From Tubiluchus corallicola (taxonomy: Eukaryota; Priapulida; Priapulimorpha; Priapulimorphida; Tubiluchidae): a DNA stretch of 64,000 nucleotides. Shown here one piece after another: positions 1-11,182 of the stretch. The position numbers were made by a program, and so were the translations under genes. The stretch covers positions 1-64,000 of the forward strand of contig JAQGDQ010000223.1 in the NCBI GenBank assembly GCA_030141605.1, in the 5' to 3' direction. Every line of letters begins with the position of its first letter. Position 1 is the first letter of the stretch. Below the pieces are notes generated by a model. That model was not told the origin of the DNA. It did not search any database and saw only the letters and a program-made list of their open reading frames with translations.

Positions 1-723
1 TACAGAACGTTTATGGTGGGTTAATATGCAGAAATGTTAGAGAAGATAGCTGATATAGAAAAATAAACTCAAAATTGAATTTTTAACACAGTCACAAAAA
101 TACCATTTTGAACAATAAACTAAGAGCTTAATTTTTGATTCACACTAACCATTTTTGTTAAACTCTATGTTCCTATAATAATAGAATATAAACTGTTTTA
201 TTATTTTTTGTGTCTGCTGCTTAACTCACCACAAACGGTTTGACTAAACCTTCGCACGTAATGCGTAGGCTTTCTACACATTTTCTTTGTGTGTTCTTAC
301 TTCAGTCCTGTTGTGAAGCTATTGTAATTTATGCTACTGTGATTAGTGCATTTTGCGTTTTTTAGTTACTGCAGACTATGTGTTTTTCTTGCGATTGAGT
401 TCTTTCTGTGGTTTTCACTGAATATAGTAACTGTTATTCTGTATAATGTAGATTGTACAATTACAAACTGTTTACATTACAAAATTCGAAAAGTGAGTAT
501 TTAGAGATCGACAGACATAAGACAGCAACAGTAAAATTTTCATTCGATTCACACAAACGTTTCAGCCACAACCAATGGCCAACTTCAGATGTATTATATC
601 TATATAATAAGGTTTTAAAATACATCTATAAACCCAAAGGTGTGTTACATTTTATTTTAGCTCAATTTTATTGTAATGAGTGAGCCGTTTTTTATGACAA
701 ATAAAGAATTAATATATAATAAA

Positions 724-741
724 TATATATATATATATATA
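724..741. repeat. (TA)n microsatellite
   Basis: An uninterrupted TA run in AT-rich DNA. Confidence 0.8.
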
Positions 742-1146
742 CATAACATGAAACTGAAACCTACATCTAAACCGATGTAAAACTTCTCTGTGATGCATTA
801 AAGATTAGAACTCACCGGTATGGTTGTTGTGGGTTCTGTAGCTAAAAGAAAAATGACAAAATTATTAATATTAGTAAGTAGATCATGTTGATAATTTACT
901 GACGATAATCGCGTAATCTTTTAAAGGTTAGCTAAAACTGAATTAACACCGATTTTCAGTTCATCAGTAAACGAAATTATTCTGAGTTACTTTTGTATTA
1001 TATTATCGAAACTTTCAGATGCTAGAAGTTTCCTTACTATAATACAAATGTTACACCTAAGTTATAACATACCTTATTGCATACATTTTTAGATTGTTGG
1101 TCATACATATACACAAGATATATATATATGTATTATACAATTGTGC

Positions 1147-1152
<6 letters not shown>

Positions 1153-1192
<40 letters not shown>
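1153..1192. repeat. (AT)n microsatellite
   Basis: About 20 uninterrupted AT units, preceded by a looser TA-rich stretch from about 1117. Confidence 0.9.
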
Positions 1193-1195
<3 letters not shown>

Positions 1196-1722
1196 AAGAC
1201 GAAATCTATTTTTTGGAAAGCTTGTGCACAAGAAAACGGTTTCATCTGCAGTCAGTACTGGAAGTAGCTAGATTATTTTTGGCAACAAATATTGTCAACC
1301 AGTTTCAGATGTAAGCTTAGGTTCTCGCATATTCGTGGCATTTCGTGCTTATTGGTTTGCTTCTGGCGCTAAGAAATCAGATTATAAACATTATTATAAA
1401 CAGTCATTATATGAACGTCTCTTGGGCGGTTTGTCTGACTTAACCCGTTTAGACTACCCCGCAGTGACTGAGTAACATACAAAGTTGTCATTTTTGTATA
1501 TTATCCCTCGGTGATGCTGAGCAAAGTGTGTCTAGACTGTTGGGTTTTCCTGATGAAAAGAAACGAAAAGAAAGTCCTGTAAGAAAAGCTGTGATCACGT
1601 GCAAAAACTTCGGGCCTCTGATTGGACAAATCACACCGGGAAAAATTCTTAATGGAAGAACATCATTCAGGAATTATGCAATTCCATCAATGTCAAGCAA
1701 AGCTGTCATTCACGCGTGTTTA

Positions 1723-1753
1723 GACTGTCGGGAAAGCATGTTACCCGACAGTC
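1723..1753. other. Perfect 10-bp stem with 11-nt loop
   Basis: GACTGTCGGG at 1723-1732 is the exact reverse complement of CCCGACAGTC at 1744-1753. The stem is GC-richer than its surroundings. It could be a fragment of an inverted-repeat element or a chance hairpin. No function is assigned. Confidence 0.5.
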
Positions 1754-4044
1754 CAAGTGGGTAATTACGTTGAAATTAAATTATGCGATAGACTTATTTT
1801 CATGCGTTTGCATTGTGATTATTTGGCCAGCAGAATGTGGTCAACTAAAATTATTGGCTGGTAAAGAATTGTAGATATTGTAAGGTTAGTGCATACTTGT
1901 AGTATTTCCGTCTGTTGCATTCTCTGCACCTGCAAGATTAAAAAAGAATTAATGTGGTCCAGCTTTCCTATTAGTTAAATTAATTTAGACATATCTTAAA
2001 TGTTTAGCGGAAATACGTTTTTCTCTGAAAGCACTAAATATGTCCATTACTGTTTCAGCTTACTTAATGAATTAACAGAATGTATTATATAGGACAAGCA
2101 AACGCTAAATGAATTCAAAACAATTTTGTTTTAGGTTTATTAATTGGCAATGCAAGCGGAATAGAAGCGGTTAAATAAGAGTCGTCAAAAGAAGGCAAAA
2201 AGGCTGCAAACACTTTGTTATGTTAAGATAATAAAACACACAGTGCCATCTGGTATCCGTGGAAAAAATTAAGCACTACAGGTTACAGCAATTCATTATG
2301 TCTATTAAGATTCGCTAATCATTATCAGGCTTGCATCAATTCTAACTAAAAGCTTTTAATTGTGAAGAATGGATTTATTTTAGCGAATTGTTTTGTTAAA
2401 AATAATTATGTAGTTCTATCTATTAGGTCTCGCGCAGAGAGGCAATTTTCAGTTGTACAATTAAAAATTGCAAAATCTTCAAATAACTAAGGTCTATGAG
2501 AGCGCGCAAATAATATGCAACTAAAAACTGTGTAATTAAAAACTGCAATCTGGCCTCAAACTTTTAGTTGCGCAACTGTTTTGTAATGTACATGTCAGCA
2601 ATTGAAAAATACATGTCTGCAAAAGGGCTTGTAAAATTATTAATAAGCTACTGGTGGCAAAATATATCCAGTTTTGCTTTTTTTATCTTAGCGATTTACT
2701 TTTCAACTATGATCCTATTTACAAATTTAAAATGAAACTAATTGGTGTTGCCAGACTATTCTATTCTATCTCTGCTATAGTTTACTCTTTTCAATTCTTT
2801 CCATTTCATTGTGTTTTAAGCTTTACCGCATTAATTAACACAGTAAAAACTAGATAGGTTGTATGTACATTGCTAGCAAAAACACATCAGAATTTTATAC
2901 TTAAAACCAGAAGTAGAGTTCAAACATTTTACACATTCTATAGTAAGGAACGGCCTAGTATAATGCAAATTTTGTTAAGGTTTGCTTGCATGAATAAAAG
3001 TAATTGTGTTTCAAGGCATTACCACTCACCTATTGCTTTAATCCAGGCACTGCCTAACAAAAGCAAGATAGCCGTTGTTCGCAGCCTTTTGCGGCTGTCG
3101 TACATTCTCACGATTACGTTTTTGCTCTCATTTTGACAACTCTGTTCGCACAGACCACGGCTTGTGTTAAGTAGCGCTAATCCAGTGATGCTCGAGTTTT
3201 AACAGCTACTACAATCGTCTCATGTATACGTAGGCAGAGTCATAGAGTCAATACTGCTGCTAAGTAACATGCATAAGGGATTATAGACTTGATTTCCTAA
3301 AGGCATTGAGTGCTAGCATCAGTTTTACAGCTGTAAACTAGCATTATGAAATTCAGCAGTTTGAAAGTCAATTGATGTTTCGTCAGACTGAGCTAAAAAA
3401 ATGAGAATCCGGAATTAAAAACGTGAGCAAATTACTGTTGCAAGTACATGGGGTTGGCAACCGACTAATGTTGGCATGTAGAGTATAATCTCCCTGACAT
3501 TGTTGGCATTATTTTATATCATAGCTTTATAAATTTTGTAAGCAATCGTGACAGGAAAATGAAACGCATCAAATAAAACATGCGTAGGGATGTCTTCGGT
3601 GGTAGTGACAATACATGTGTTATTTATGAGGAATACCTTTAAATGATAATTACTCTGACGCACTAGTACAATAGAAATTGCAGATACATCTATTATTTAA
3701 CAGGAAGGTACATGTAAATTACAATTTTTGTAACATGGTCGTGGTTTTTGTTGTCTACGAAGTCATTAAGCATATCGAACACAACACAACTGCATATACA
3801 TTTTGTTTCATTGTATTCACAGAGTCAAGAAGCATAAGCTGTTCGATTGAATGGACCGATTGAATAAATTTTGAATTGGACGTTCATTAATTTAGCAAAT
3901 GTGAACTCAAGTTTTTTAGACGCTGTAGAGATAGGAAACCTTTATAAAAAAGTAAAATTTCAACAATCAATATCGTACAGCTTGAGTGAATGAAACGAGT
4001 GTTGCGAGCTGTTAGGACTCAATTAAGACCTGTTAGGATCACAA

Positions 4045-4118
4045 AGAGCTGTGTGGTCTAATGGTCATGTCAGTGGATTGTAATCCAAAGGTCCTGGGGT
4101 TAAATGCAGGAGCTATCA
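4045..4118 (+). repeat. tRNA-derived SINE head (or tRNA pseudogene)
   Basis: The stretch has the order of a tRNA: an A-box-like segment (GTGTGGTCTAATGG, 4051-4064), an anticodon-arm-like block around 4074-4087, and a T-arm with stem CCTG/CAGG (4093-4096 and 4107-4110) around a B-box-like GGGTTAAATG loop. AGCT at 4047-4050 can pair with AGCT at 4111-4114 as a residual acceptor stem. The B box is degraded, the T loop is too long and no CCA-ready acceptor is left, so this is more likely a SINE head or fossil tRNA than an active gene. Confidence 0.55.
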
Positions 4119-4414
4119 TAACTTTTCCACAATGAGTGAATGAATGTGGGCTCATTAACAGCCTGTGTTTTGTTTTGTACGATGTTTGTGTGTTTGTGTA
4201 ATACTGAAGATATTTTTAGAAAAAAAACACAAGAAGTGTAGAGAATTTTGTAGGAATTATCAAAATTTAATTTTACAAAATAGAAAAAAATTGTGTAAAT
4301 TTATCACAGTTTTTCGGAGTTTTTTTTACCAATGTCTTTCCTTAGTTTTTTTACAGTTTTTACATAACTTTGGTAATCATTGTTGCACAAAATTATTATC
4401 ATATTTTTCCGCTT

Positions 4415-7400
4415 TCATAGTTTTGCAATTTCACTTTCATGGACTACCATTGACCTTGAGATATCACTCAAGTCCTGACATCCAGCCAGTGCCATTACTG
4501 TGTCTAATTCCTCAATAAGCAAGTCTAACATTTTTGTAACGCCTGCTTCGCCAGCAAGAGCCAAACCCCACACTGCTGCTCGCCCCACGAATGCTGCTTT
4601 AGCCCCAAGGGCTATGGCTTTGAAGACATCTGTTCCTTGAGTGATGCCCGAATCTAGATATATTTCTGCACGACCATTCACAGCTGCAACAATTTCGGGA
4701 AGAACGTCAATGGTTGCGGGAACGTCGTTCAATTGACGACCTCCATGGTTAGACACCCAAATTCCTTGTATCTGAAAGAAACAAAATGTTTTTTATTTAA
4801 GTGCTCACTCTAATATTTCCTCGTTCCTTTAATTACAACAATGCACTGCGTGTCAAATGAATGCACGTGATTAGCGATATCTCACTGGCTTCACGGGAAA
4901 ACAGGATGATTTTTGATATCCTACCCTATTTTGAAGTATGGTAAAAAGTATACATTTCAACACCGCTCAGCTGTTCATATCGCATGTTATAATAAGTGGT
5001 CTTATAACTCGACTCAGTTCAATTACTTTATTTTTCAATATAGAAATCTACTTACACCATGTTCTACTGCCTTTACGGCATCCTCTGCAGTCATGATGCC
5101 CTTCAAAATAATCGGCAATGGTGACATTTTTTGCAAATCTTTTAAATAATCCCAGTTTAATTTAGAATCCGCTTGTATTTCATCGACGTATAAAATATTT
5201 TCTTTTTTATATGGTTTACGAAAATTTTCGGCAATGTTTCCCATGTGAATGTGAGGCGGTAGATGCAGTTCACTGCGGAGAGTGCCGCGCCGTCTGCTGA
5301 GCACTGGGAGATCTACTGTCAGAGCAAGCGCCTTGAAACCATGCTTTTCAGCGTATTCTACTAAGTTACGAGTGAAAGTATGGTCTTTATTCACGTACAG
5401 CTGAAACCACTTCAGCCCATGTGGAACTGCTGTTGCCACCTGGCGCCCACTAAAGTTACTATGAGAGCTCAATGTCATACAAACACCACGTTTGTAAGCA
5501 GCCGTTGCTAGTGCTATTTCGCCGTCGGGATGGACCAAACCTAGAATTCCCGAAGGAGAAATTCCAATGGGTACATTAACTTCTTGGCCAAGTAATGAAG
5601 TGCGCAAATTACGGCGGGAGACGTCCCGCAAAAACTTCGGTCTGATGCGCCATCTAAAAGATAAAAAAATGGTAATTTTAGTATCAGTAATGATGCGCTA
5701 TGACATTTTCATGTGTTGTGTTTAAATGGAATGAATTCTGCAATAAAATTTCAATTCAATTCAGTTCAATTAATACAGTTATCAACAGACTGTCCAGGAA
5801 CAAATGGCTTAATATCTTCTAAAATGTTTTTTGAGCTTTACAATTTTTAAGCACTGTACTATCTTCTAGAAAGCATTCTGCTATTACTTACCAGTTCCAA
5901 GCAATTTAATTTAGTTTAGTTTAAACCTAATTTATTATATTTTATTATTATATTATATTGTATTATATTAAATTTATTATACAAATGATACATGTATCCC
6001 TCCTCCACACAACACCAATAAATTAAATGTAGAGCACTATAACAGCACAATTAGTAAATAAATTTACATAAGTAAACATTAGTGTAAACTATAGAAGAAA
6101 AAGACAAATCATTACAATTGTATATATTTATATATATATCTCAGCTTATGCAGGCCTACATTTATAAACTATAGTTTGTATATAACACTGAAACAAAAAT
6201 ATTTTTTTCGTATGAAAAAAGTAGAAACAATACATGTACACAACTATCATAAAGGATAGACCTACTTATGTTATTATTAATATGCATTTCAGCTATCACA
6301 GTGCGATTGTTTTTCTCAGTATACTAAAACTGCATTCACCTGATGAGATTTCGAATTATATCGAATGTTTGACAGTTTTTGTTGCAGTCCAATTTATTAT
6401 TACTGCTTAAGAAAAAGTGCATTAAGTCTGATGTCATGATGATCAATGTCAATATTGTGGTCCTAGTAAACGCATTTAGCCGTTGCAATGCAATTAGTCT
6501 AGCTTATTTGTATAAAGGGTAAATTTATTGATAGAATAGCAATAAATGAGTTTTTGTATGGAATATTCATGAGCATGCGCACCAGTGTCTCGCGCATCCG
6601 CAAGAATGACATTCGTCGTCTTGTCGAAAATCACCCATTTGCCTGCTGTCGCTGGATGTGAAAACCCACCCTCTCTCCACCCATTACTAAAATACGAATG
6701 TAATTTTTGTGTGAACTTTAGGTTTAGGTACTTTTAACATTGCAGTGTTTTTTTCTGTGGTGTGGAATTTTTATATATAATGTACCCCTATTGTTGAAAC
6801 TGCTTTATTAGGCTTTTGGTATAATTTTGTAGTATTGCAAATAATGCTTTATTATGTTTGTAATCATAGATGCGAGTCAATATTGTGATTAGCATAGTCA
6901 CGTATTTGGTGGGGGCGGTATTTGGGTGTGCCCCATCTTTTTTGTCTTGCTATGTTGAATGTATTGTTATTTTAATAAATGGCCTCATTTTATCAACTAA
7001 TTTCATTCTTCGCGCCTTTGCAAAAAACTAGCCGGGTTCAGACAATTTTACCTTCAGATCGGTTTTACGAGCATTAGCTTACAAAAAGGACATTTTATTA
7101 AATAGGTGGCTTCAAATGAAGTGCCACACGAGCAATTAGGCAGAACGATCACATCATTAGCACCGTTGCATCCTTTTAAAGATAGATCATAGTCTAACTG
7201 ATTACATCCTATTCTCATTCAGGTTTAGTGTACTAACGCAGAGCATTTGCGATGCGATAGGCCTATGTATTTGCATAGTTTATTAAAGTTGCGGTATGAA
7301 AGGATGCCAGCGATGTCTGTTGACGAATTTGCAGTGGTAAAAGATTCCACTGCTGCCCATGTGATATAAAGAATGACTTGTAGAATGCGCTGGTGTGGAA

Positions 7401-7709
7401 TCAAATTGAATGAAATTTTCTGGTAAAGGAATTCCATTGGTACACACGTGAGACAAATGACTTTTACGCACTGGATAAGGTGTCAGTTTTTTAACTTTTG
7501 AGGCAAGAAATTTAGTAAATACAATGACGCCTGCAATTTAAACTTAAATTGCTGCATTATGTATACTCCTACCTTCGAAAAGCAGCTACATTTTCTTGCA
7601 CGGTAAACTCGTCGTCGCTTCCTTGTTGATAATAGTCCAGAACAACCCCACCTAATTTCGTTTTAGCTATTTTTTCAATGTCTGCAACGCACACCACATT
7701 GCTCTCCAT
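4415..7709 (-). CDS. FMN-dependent 2-hydroxyacid oxidase (HAO/glycolate oxidase family), three exons
   Basis: The enzyme would oxidise 2-hydroxyacids to 2-oxoacids with FMN, producing H2O2 in peroxisomes. Exons on the minus strand are 7709-7573, 5653-5056 and 4771-4415. The splice junctions are canonical (donors CGAAG|GTAGGAG and CATGGT|GTAAGT; acceptors TTTTAG|ATGGCG and TTTCAG|ATACAA), in phases 2 and 0. The product is 363 residues, close to human HAO1 (370), and reads through without frameshift. The ATG at 7709 (MESNVV) is chosen because it aligns with the family start; an in-frame ATG at 7775 would add 22 atypical residues. Family residues visible are Tyr26 in DYY, Tyr132 in QLYV, Asp160 in TVD, Lys230 in ILKG, and His254 and Arg257 in SNHGGRQ. 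The TDVFKAIALGAKAAFVGR segment is the FMN phosphate-binding region. The C-terminus AKL is a type 1 peroxisomal signal. Odd point: His110 stands where glycolate oxidases have Trp (LSSW to LSSH), so the substrate may not be glycolate. Confidence 0.93.
4895..4965. repeat. Dispersed repeat fragment, copy A
   Basis: This sequence within intron 2 of the oxidase resembles 28045-28115 in the same orientation. Both share GGATGATTT, then ATATCCT, then TGGTAAA(A/G)AGTATACATTT and ACACC in the same order and spacing. It is an old interspersed repeat of unknown class. Confidence 0.55.
5654..7572 (-). other. Intron 1 of the hydroxyacid oxidase gene
   Basis: This intron of 1,919 bp is bounded by GT (7572-7571) and AG (5655-5654) on the minus strand. 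It is AT-rich. From about 6540 to 7000 it contains a more GC-mixed block with AATAAA near 6975 that may be a decayed mobile element. No nested gene was recognised. Confidence 0.8.
5735..5772 (+). repeat. Possible retroelement 3' tail with (ATTCA)n
   Basis: A run reading CAATAAAA, then TTCAATTCAATTCAGTTCAATT, lies in intron 1 of the oxidase. An AATAAA signal followed by a short pentamer tail is how CR1/L2-type LINEs often end. No coding part is recognisable upstream. Confidence 0.3.
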
Positions 7710-7775
7710 ATTGTGACTTCGTGGACCTAGAAAGTAAACAGACTTTGGCCAAAAAAAGAAAGGGCAAAGATGCAC

Positions 7776-8400
7776 ACCGTTTGCGAATTATAACGCCCTT
7801 GACCTCTTGCGAATTAGAATAAGCTTGAACACAGCTAAAATTGTGCACATTTCTGCGAGCAGATGGCGCTTAGCGTTAGTTTTCAATATATATATATATA
7901 TAACAAGGAATATTAACTTTAAGAGAAATAAAATAGCTACATTGCCATAGAAAACACGATCATTCTACTTGATCAAGAAAAAATCAACTTGGATGTTTTG
8001 GCCTTGTCTTAATTCCGTCCACAGCAGAAAAATATTCAAGCTTTAAATGCAATATTTAATGAAGCATCTGGCAATAATAAAGAATGGCTTTCACAACTCT
8101 GAAGTGCGAATGAAAAATGGACAACTTCCAGTTTTAATTCTGCTGAGGATATTTCATATTTGTTATCCACTTCAGCAATGCATAGTTTACAATGTGATTC
8201 ACATTACTCTAGAACGATTATATAATATTATACAATTAGAGAACAGAAAAAACATGCAACTAAACGACATAATTGTTCACCTAACAGAATTAGGTGCTGC
8301 ATGGTGGTTATGAAGCTATGCAATGTTGCAACGTATGTAAAGTTTTATATATATATATATATATATAACTATTGTTTTAGTGTGGCTTTTATGCTGAAAT
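7776..8400. other. Upstream flank of the oxidase gene
   Basis: This should hold the promoter and 5' UTR of the minus-strand oxidase. It carries two short TA runs (about 7890-7901 and 8346-8367). No canonical TATA or initiator element could be assigned with confidence. Confidence 0.4.
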
Positions 8401-8683
8401 AATCTAATCTAATCTAATCAAATCTAATCTGATCTGATCTGATCTGATCTGATCTGATCTGATCTGATCTGACCTGACCTGACCTCGTCTGATCTGATCT
8501 CGTCTCGTCTCGTCTCGTCTCGTCTCCTCTCCTCTCCTCTCCTCTCGTCTCGTCTCGTCTCGTCTCGTCTCGTCTCGTCTCGTCTCGTCTCGTCTCGTCC
8601 CGTCCCGTCCCGTCCAGTCCAGTCCAGTCCAGTCCAGTCCAGTCCAGCCCAATCCAATCCAATCCAATCCAATCTAATCTAAT
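8401..8683. repeat. Pentanucleotide array with ordered variants
   Basis: The 283-bp array has period 5. The unit changes along the array in blocks: AATCT, GATCT, GACCT, CGTCT, CCTCT, then back through CGTCT, CGTCC, CAGTC and CAATC to AATCT. On the minus strand it stays open in several frames (products rich in D-E-T-R and W-T-G-L), which follows from a 5-bp period without stops and is not evidence of a gene. Confidence 0.95.
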
Positions 8684-8699
8684 TTCTCTCCTACTTTCG

Positions 8700-10860
8700 T
8701 GTTTCTCTTTCTTACTATCACTCACTACCTGTTTTACCTGTAACAATTCCATTACACTGTTGTCCTCAGTCCCAAAAATTTCTGGACACGCATTATTTTT
8801 TATTTCGAAATTGTAATTTATTTACCAGATCAATTACGCAGGTTGTGCTAAGAACTTTTCAAGCGTTTAAAAGTTTTTACCCTGAATTAAAATATAACGG
8901 ATTTTGACGTTAATCCAATGATATAGTCTGTATAGCACGTTTCTATTATAGTCCTGGCGGTCTGTTGACAGATTTAGGGTACTTAATCAACTGCTAGGTA
9001 TCATTATCTTCCAATGTCACATTGAATTATAAAGTCACACTTACTGTTTGATTAATGCACTTGTCTGAAACAACTGTTGAAAATTGCTTTAGGACTGCTC
9101 TCTTTGCGTGTGTAATCTTAGGAAAACATAGTAAAAAGATGGACTCTCAATATTTTTGGGCTGTTCAATTGGGGATTCCACGGTAATGGCACTTCTGGGA
9201 ATGTATTGTACTCAGGGCCGGATTGGACACATCATTAAAATTAAAATTAAATTAATTAAATTGAAATTAAATCAATAAAAATTAATGCTGGCAAGGGAAT
9301 GCAGTGGGCCTTTCAGGTAGGCACGTAAATGTGCCTTTATCGAGAACATATTCAAACTCTGACCTTGCATCATTAAAAGCCACCAGTCACGTGAATAGGA
9401 AGGTCTACTGTAGTTCCTTGTCAACGGCCAATGGCATTCAGCGCAGTGATTTCTTATCCAGCTCTGTTCACATTTACAGGCTTTGCCGAGTAGTTTCTAT
9501 GGTCGAGATTTTGGGTAAGCTTGTAGAGCGTTTGTAAATAAATCGATAATTCAATTTAATTATTCGATTCGATAGTTTTGCTTTAGCTCAAACACATTCA
9601 ACATAACCTCCCCCCCCCCCTTAGGGCGTGGAGTCATCCTCCCTACTTCCGTTGTGAATGGACGGCAGTCCAACATGTAGAGATTTAAAAACAGAATGTC
9701 ATTTGTAAACTAGCCATCGGGACCGAATAAGAATTTGACAAAATTGTGGGCGTTCCCGTCGTTAGTACCTAAAACATACGAAAACAATTTTTCATTACTA
9801 CGTTATTCTATACTGAATTTAGCTAAGAATTTATTCAAAGAACTTCAGCCAAAATATAACGTGGTCAAAATGCGGTGTATATTTCTCGACCCTGGGACTG
9901 CACCCTAATCTATGAGCATAAGTTAGTAACTGCATTGCTGATTACGTGCTAGCTGATATTCCTCCTATCATTACTATAACGAAAATTTATAATTATGAGT
10001 GATGGAGCATTGACGATGACAACAACGACGGCGATGATGATGTACATGATGACGATGACGGTGATGCCGATGACGATGATGATGGTGGCAGTGTAGATGG
10101 TAACAGCGGTAATACGAAGAACAACGACCGCGATATCAGTAATAAATGTACCGAGTTAAGATTTGCTATTAATGGTAGTATGTAAAAATCCGTAATGTTT
10201 TCCTACATGCTTACGCAAAGCAAATAACAGTTTCTTTTTTAGGCAAGCACTTTTCTAAATTGAGATGTGCTCTCGTTTTATGTAGAAAACCCATCTTCTC
10301 TAGAATAAACATTTAGTATTTGGGGAAAACGTTCATTTACTTTCCCGTTACCATTTTCAGCGCATAGACTGCTTTGAAATTGTTAATTCTAAAGCCTCTA
10401 GAATTTCTTCGTATGAATTCTGAATGTGGATAAATATTTAGTTTCCCCGAAGGCCTGTCCAACACGTGTAGTTGCTATTCATAAAAGTTTTAAACCTTGC
10501 TGTCAAAGTTGTCCAGACCCTAGACAGCTCCTGTCAAGAAAAGTGCTAGTTAACCGATGATATTAAAAGGTGGAGGTAATTTATGTTGAGTCTGATACTC
10601 AAGTGATTCTTTTTCCACCAGAGAAAATCAGGAGAATGGTAGTTTCTTTGTAATTATGAAAGACGTTATAGTGCAACAGTGCAACTAATGTATCTCCATC
10701 CGCATATATGCCTTTGGAGCTTGACTATATGGGTCCGTGGGGTGATAAATAGAGGCTTTCTCGACAATCACACGAAATAACACGTTTGTGCCCATTTTTC
10801 CTAATTTCTTTTCCTACACTTCCCTATCTGAAATTTATCGATAAGAAATATCCCGAGTAA
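8700..10860. other. Intergenic, no gene seen
   Basis: AT-rich sequence without recognisable coding content. It contains an A/T-only simple stretch at about 9237-9287, a poly-C run at about 9608-9620, and an imperfect GAT/GAC repeat at about 10014-10090. The string CAGGGCCGGATTGG at about 9214 resembles an hAT transposon terminus, but no partner end was found. Confidence 0.45.
10014..10090. repeat. Imperfect (GAT/GAC)n trinucleotide repeat
   Basis: Interrupted GATGAC-type triplets that would encode Asp- or Met-rich peptides. No surrounding gene structure is seen. Confidence 0.7.
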
Positions 10861-11179
10861 TAGGCTACAGGAGAAAAATCAGAGCCTGCATCTCATTTAT
10901 AAATCCGTAAACATAGACCTTAGATTTGGGTCAACTTATTCAACAGGAACATTTTATGAACTTTTACTTTTGTGTTTTGAGATGGGTCTGGATCCTGATT
11001 CCTGAAAGATAATTATGTTAAATTACTAAAGAATTTATCTCACGGGATCCAGACCCATCTAAAAACACAAAAGTAAAAGTTCATAAAATGTTCCTGTTGA
11101 ATAAGTTGTCCCAGATCTAAAATATATGTTTACGGATTTATAAATGAGATGTAGGCTCCCCATTTTCTCCTGTAGCCTA
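10861..11179. mobile_element. Foldback MITE with long inverted repeats and TAA target duplication
   Basis: The element is 319 bp. The left arm (10861 to about 10996) and right arm (about 11044-11179) are near-perfect reverse complements, starting TAGGCTACAGGAGAAAA and ending TTTTCTCCTGTAGCCTA, with a spacer of about 48 bp. Both sides are flanked by TAA (10858-10860 and 11180-11182). A 3-bp TAA duplication is typical of PIF/Harbinger-type elements (TWA). There is no coding capacity, so it is non-autonomous. The high identity of the arms suggests fairly recent insertion or arm homogenisation. Confidence 0.85.
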
Positions 11180-11182
11180 TAA

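Larger units (their letters stand above)
1..4040. other. AT-rich intergenic stretch
   Basis: No gene is recognisable here. Short open frames (for example 453-683, 2870-3136) have low-complexity or unrecognised products. The region contains TA dinucleotide runs and one perfect 10-bp stem-loop, listed separately. The frame at 1528-1764 contains a short FGPLIG motif that recalls PR/SET domains, but the rest does not fit. Confidence 0.5.

Noticed and set aside
1551-1590. Possible hammerhead ribozyme core (CTGATGA with GAAA)
   Set aside because: The intervening bases cannot form stem II, so the fold fails.
1528-1764. Open frame with a short PR/SET-like motif (FGPLIG)
   Set aside because: Only about eight residues resemble PRDM proteins. 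The rest lacks the conserved Trp, Asn and Tyr positions, and no splice partner was found.
6555-6995. Possible solo LTR in oxidase intron 1, starting TGTATGGAATATTCATGAGC
   Set aside because: The start and the AATAAA near 6975 look LTR-like, but no CA end with a matching 5-bp duplication was found.
8404-8752. Three overlapping minus-strand open frames rich in Arg, Asp, Glu and Thr
   Set aside because: They are translations of the pentanucleotide array in three frames.
9214-9540. Possible hAT end (CAGGGCCGGATTGG) with the frame at 9304-9537
   Set aside because: No matching right terminus or target duplication lies in the neighbourhood, and the frame has no transposase similarity I recognise.
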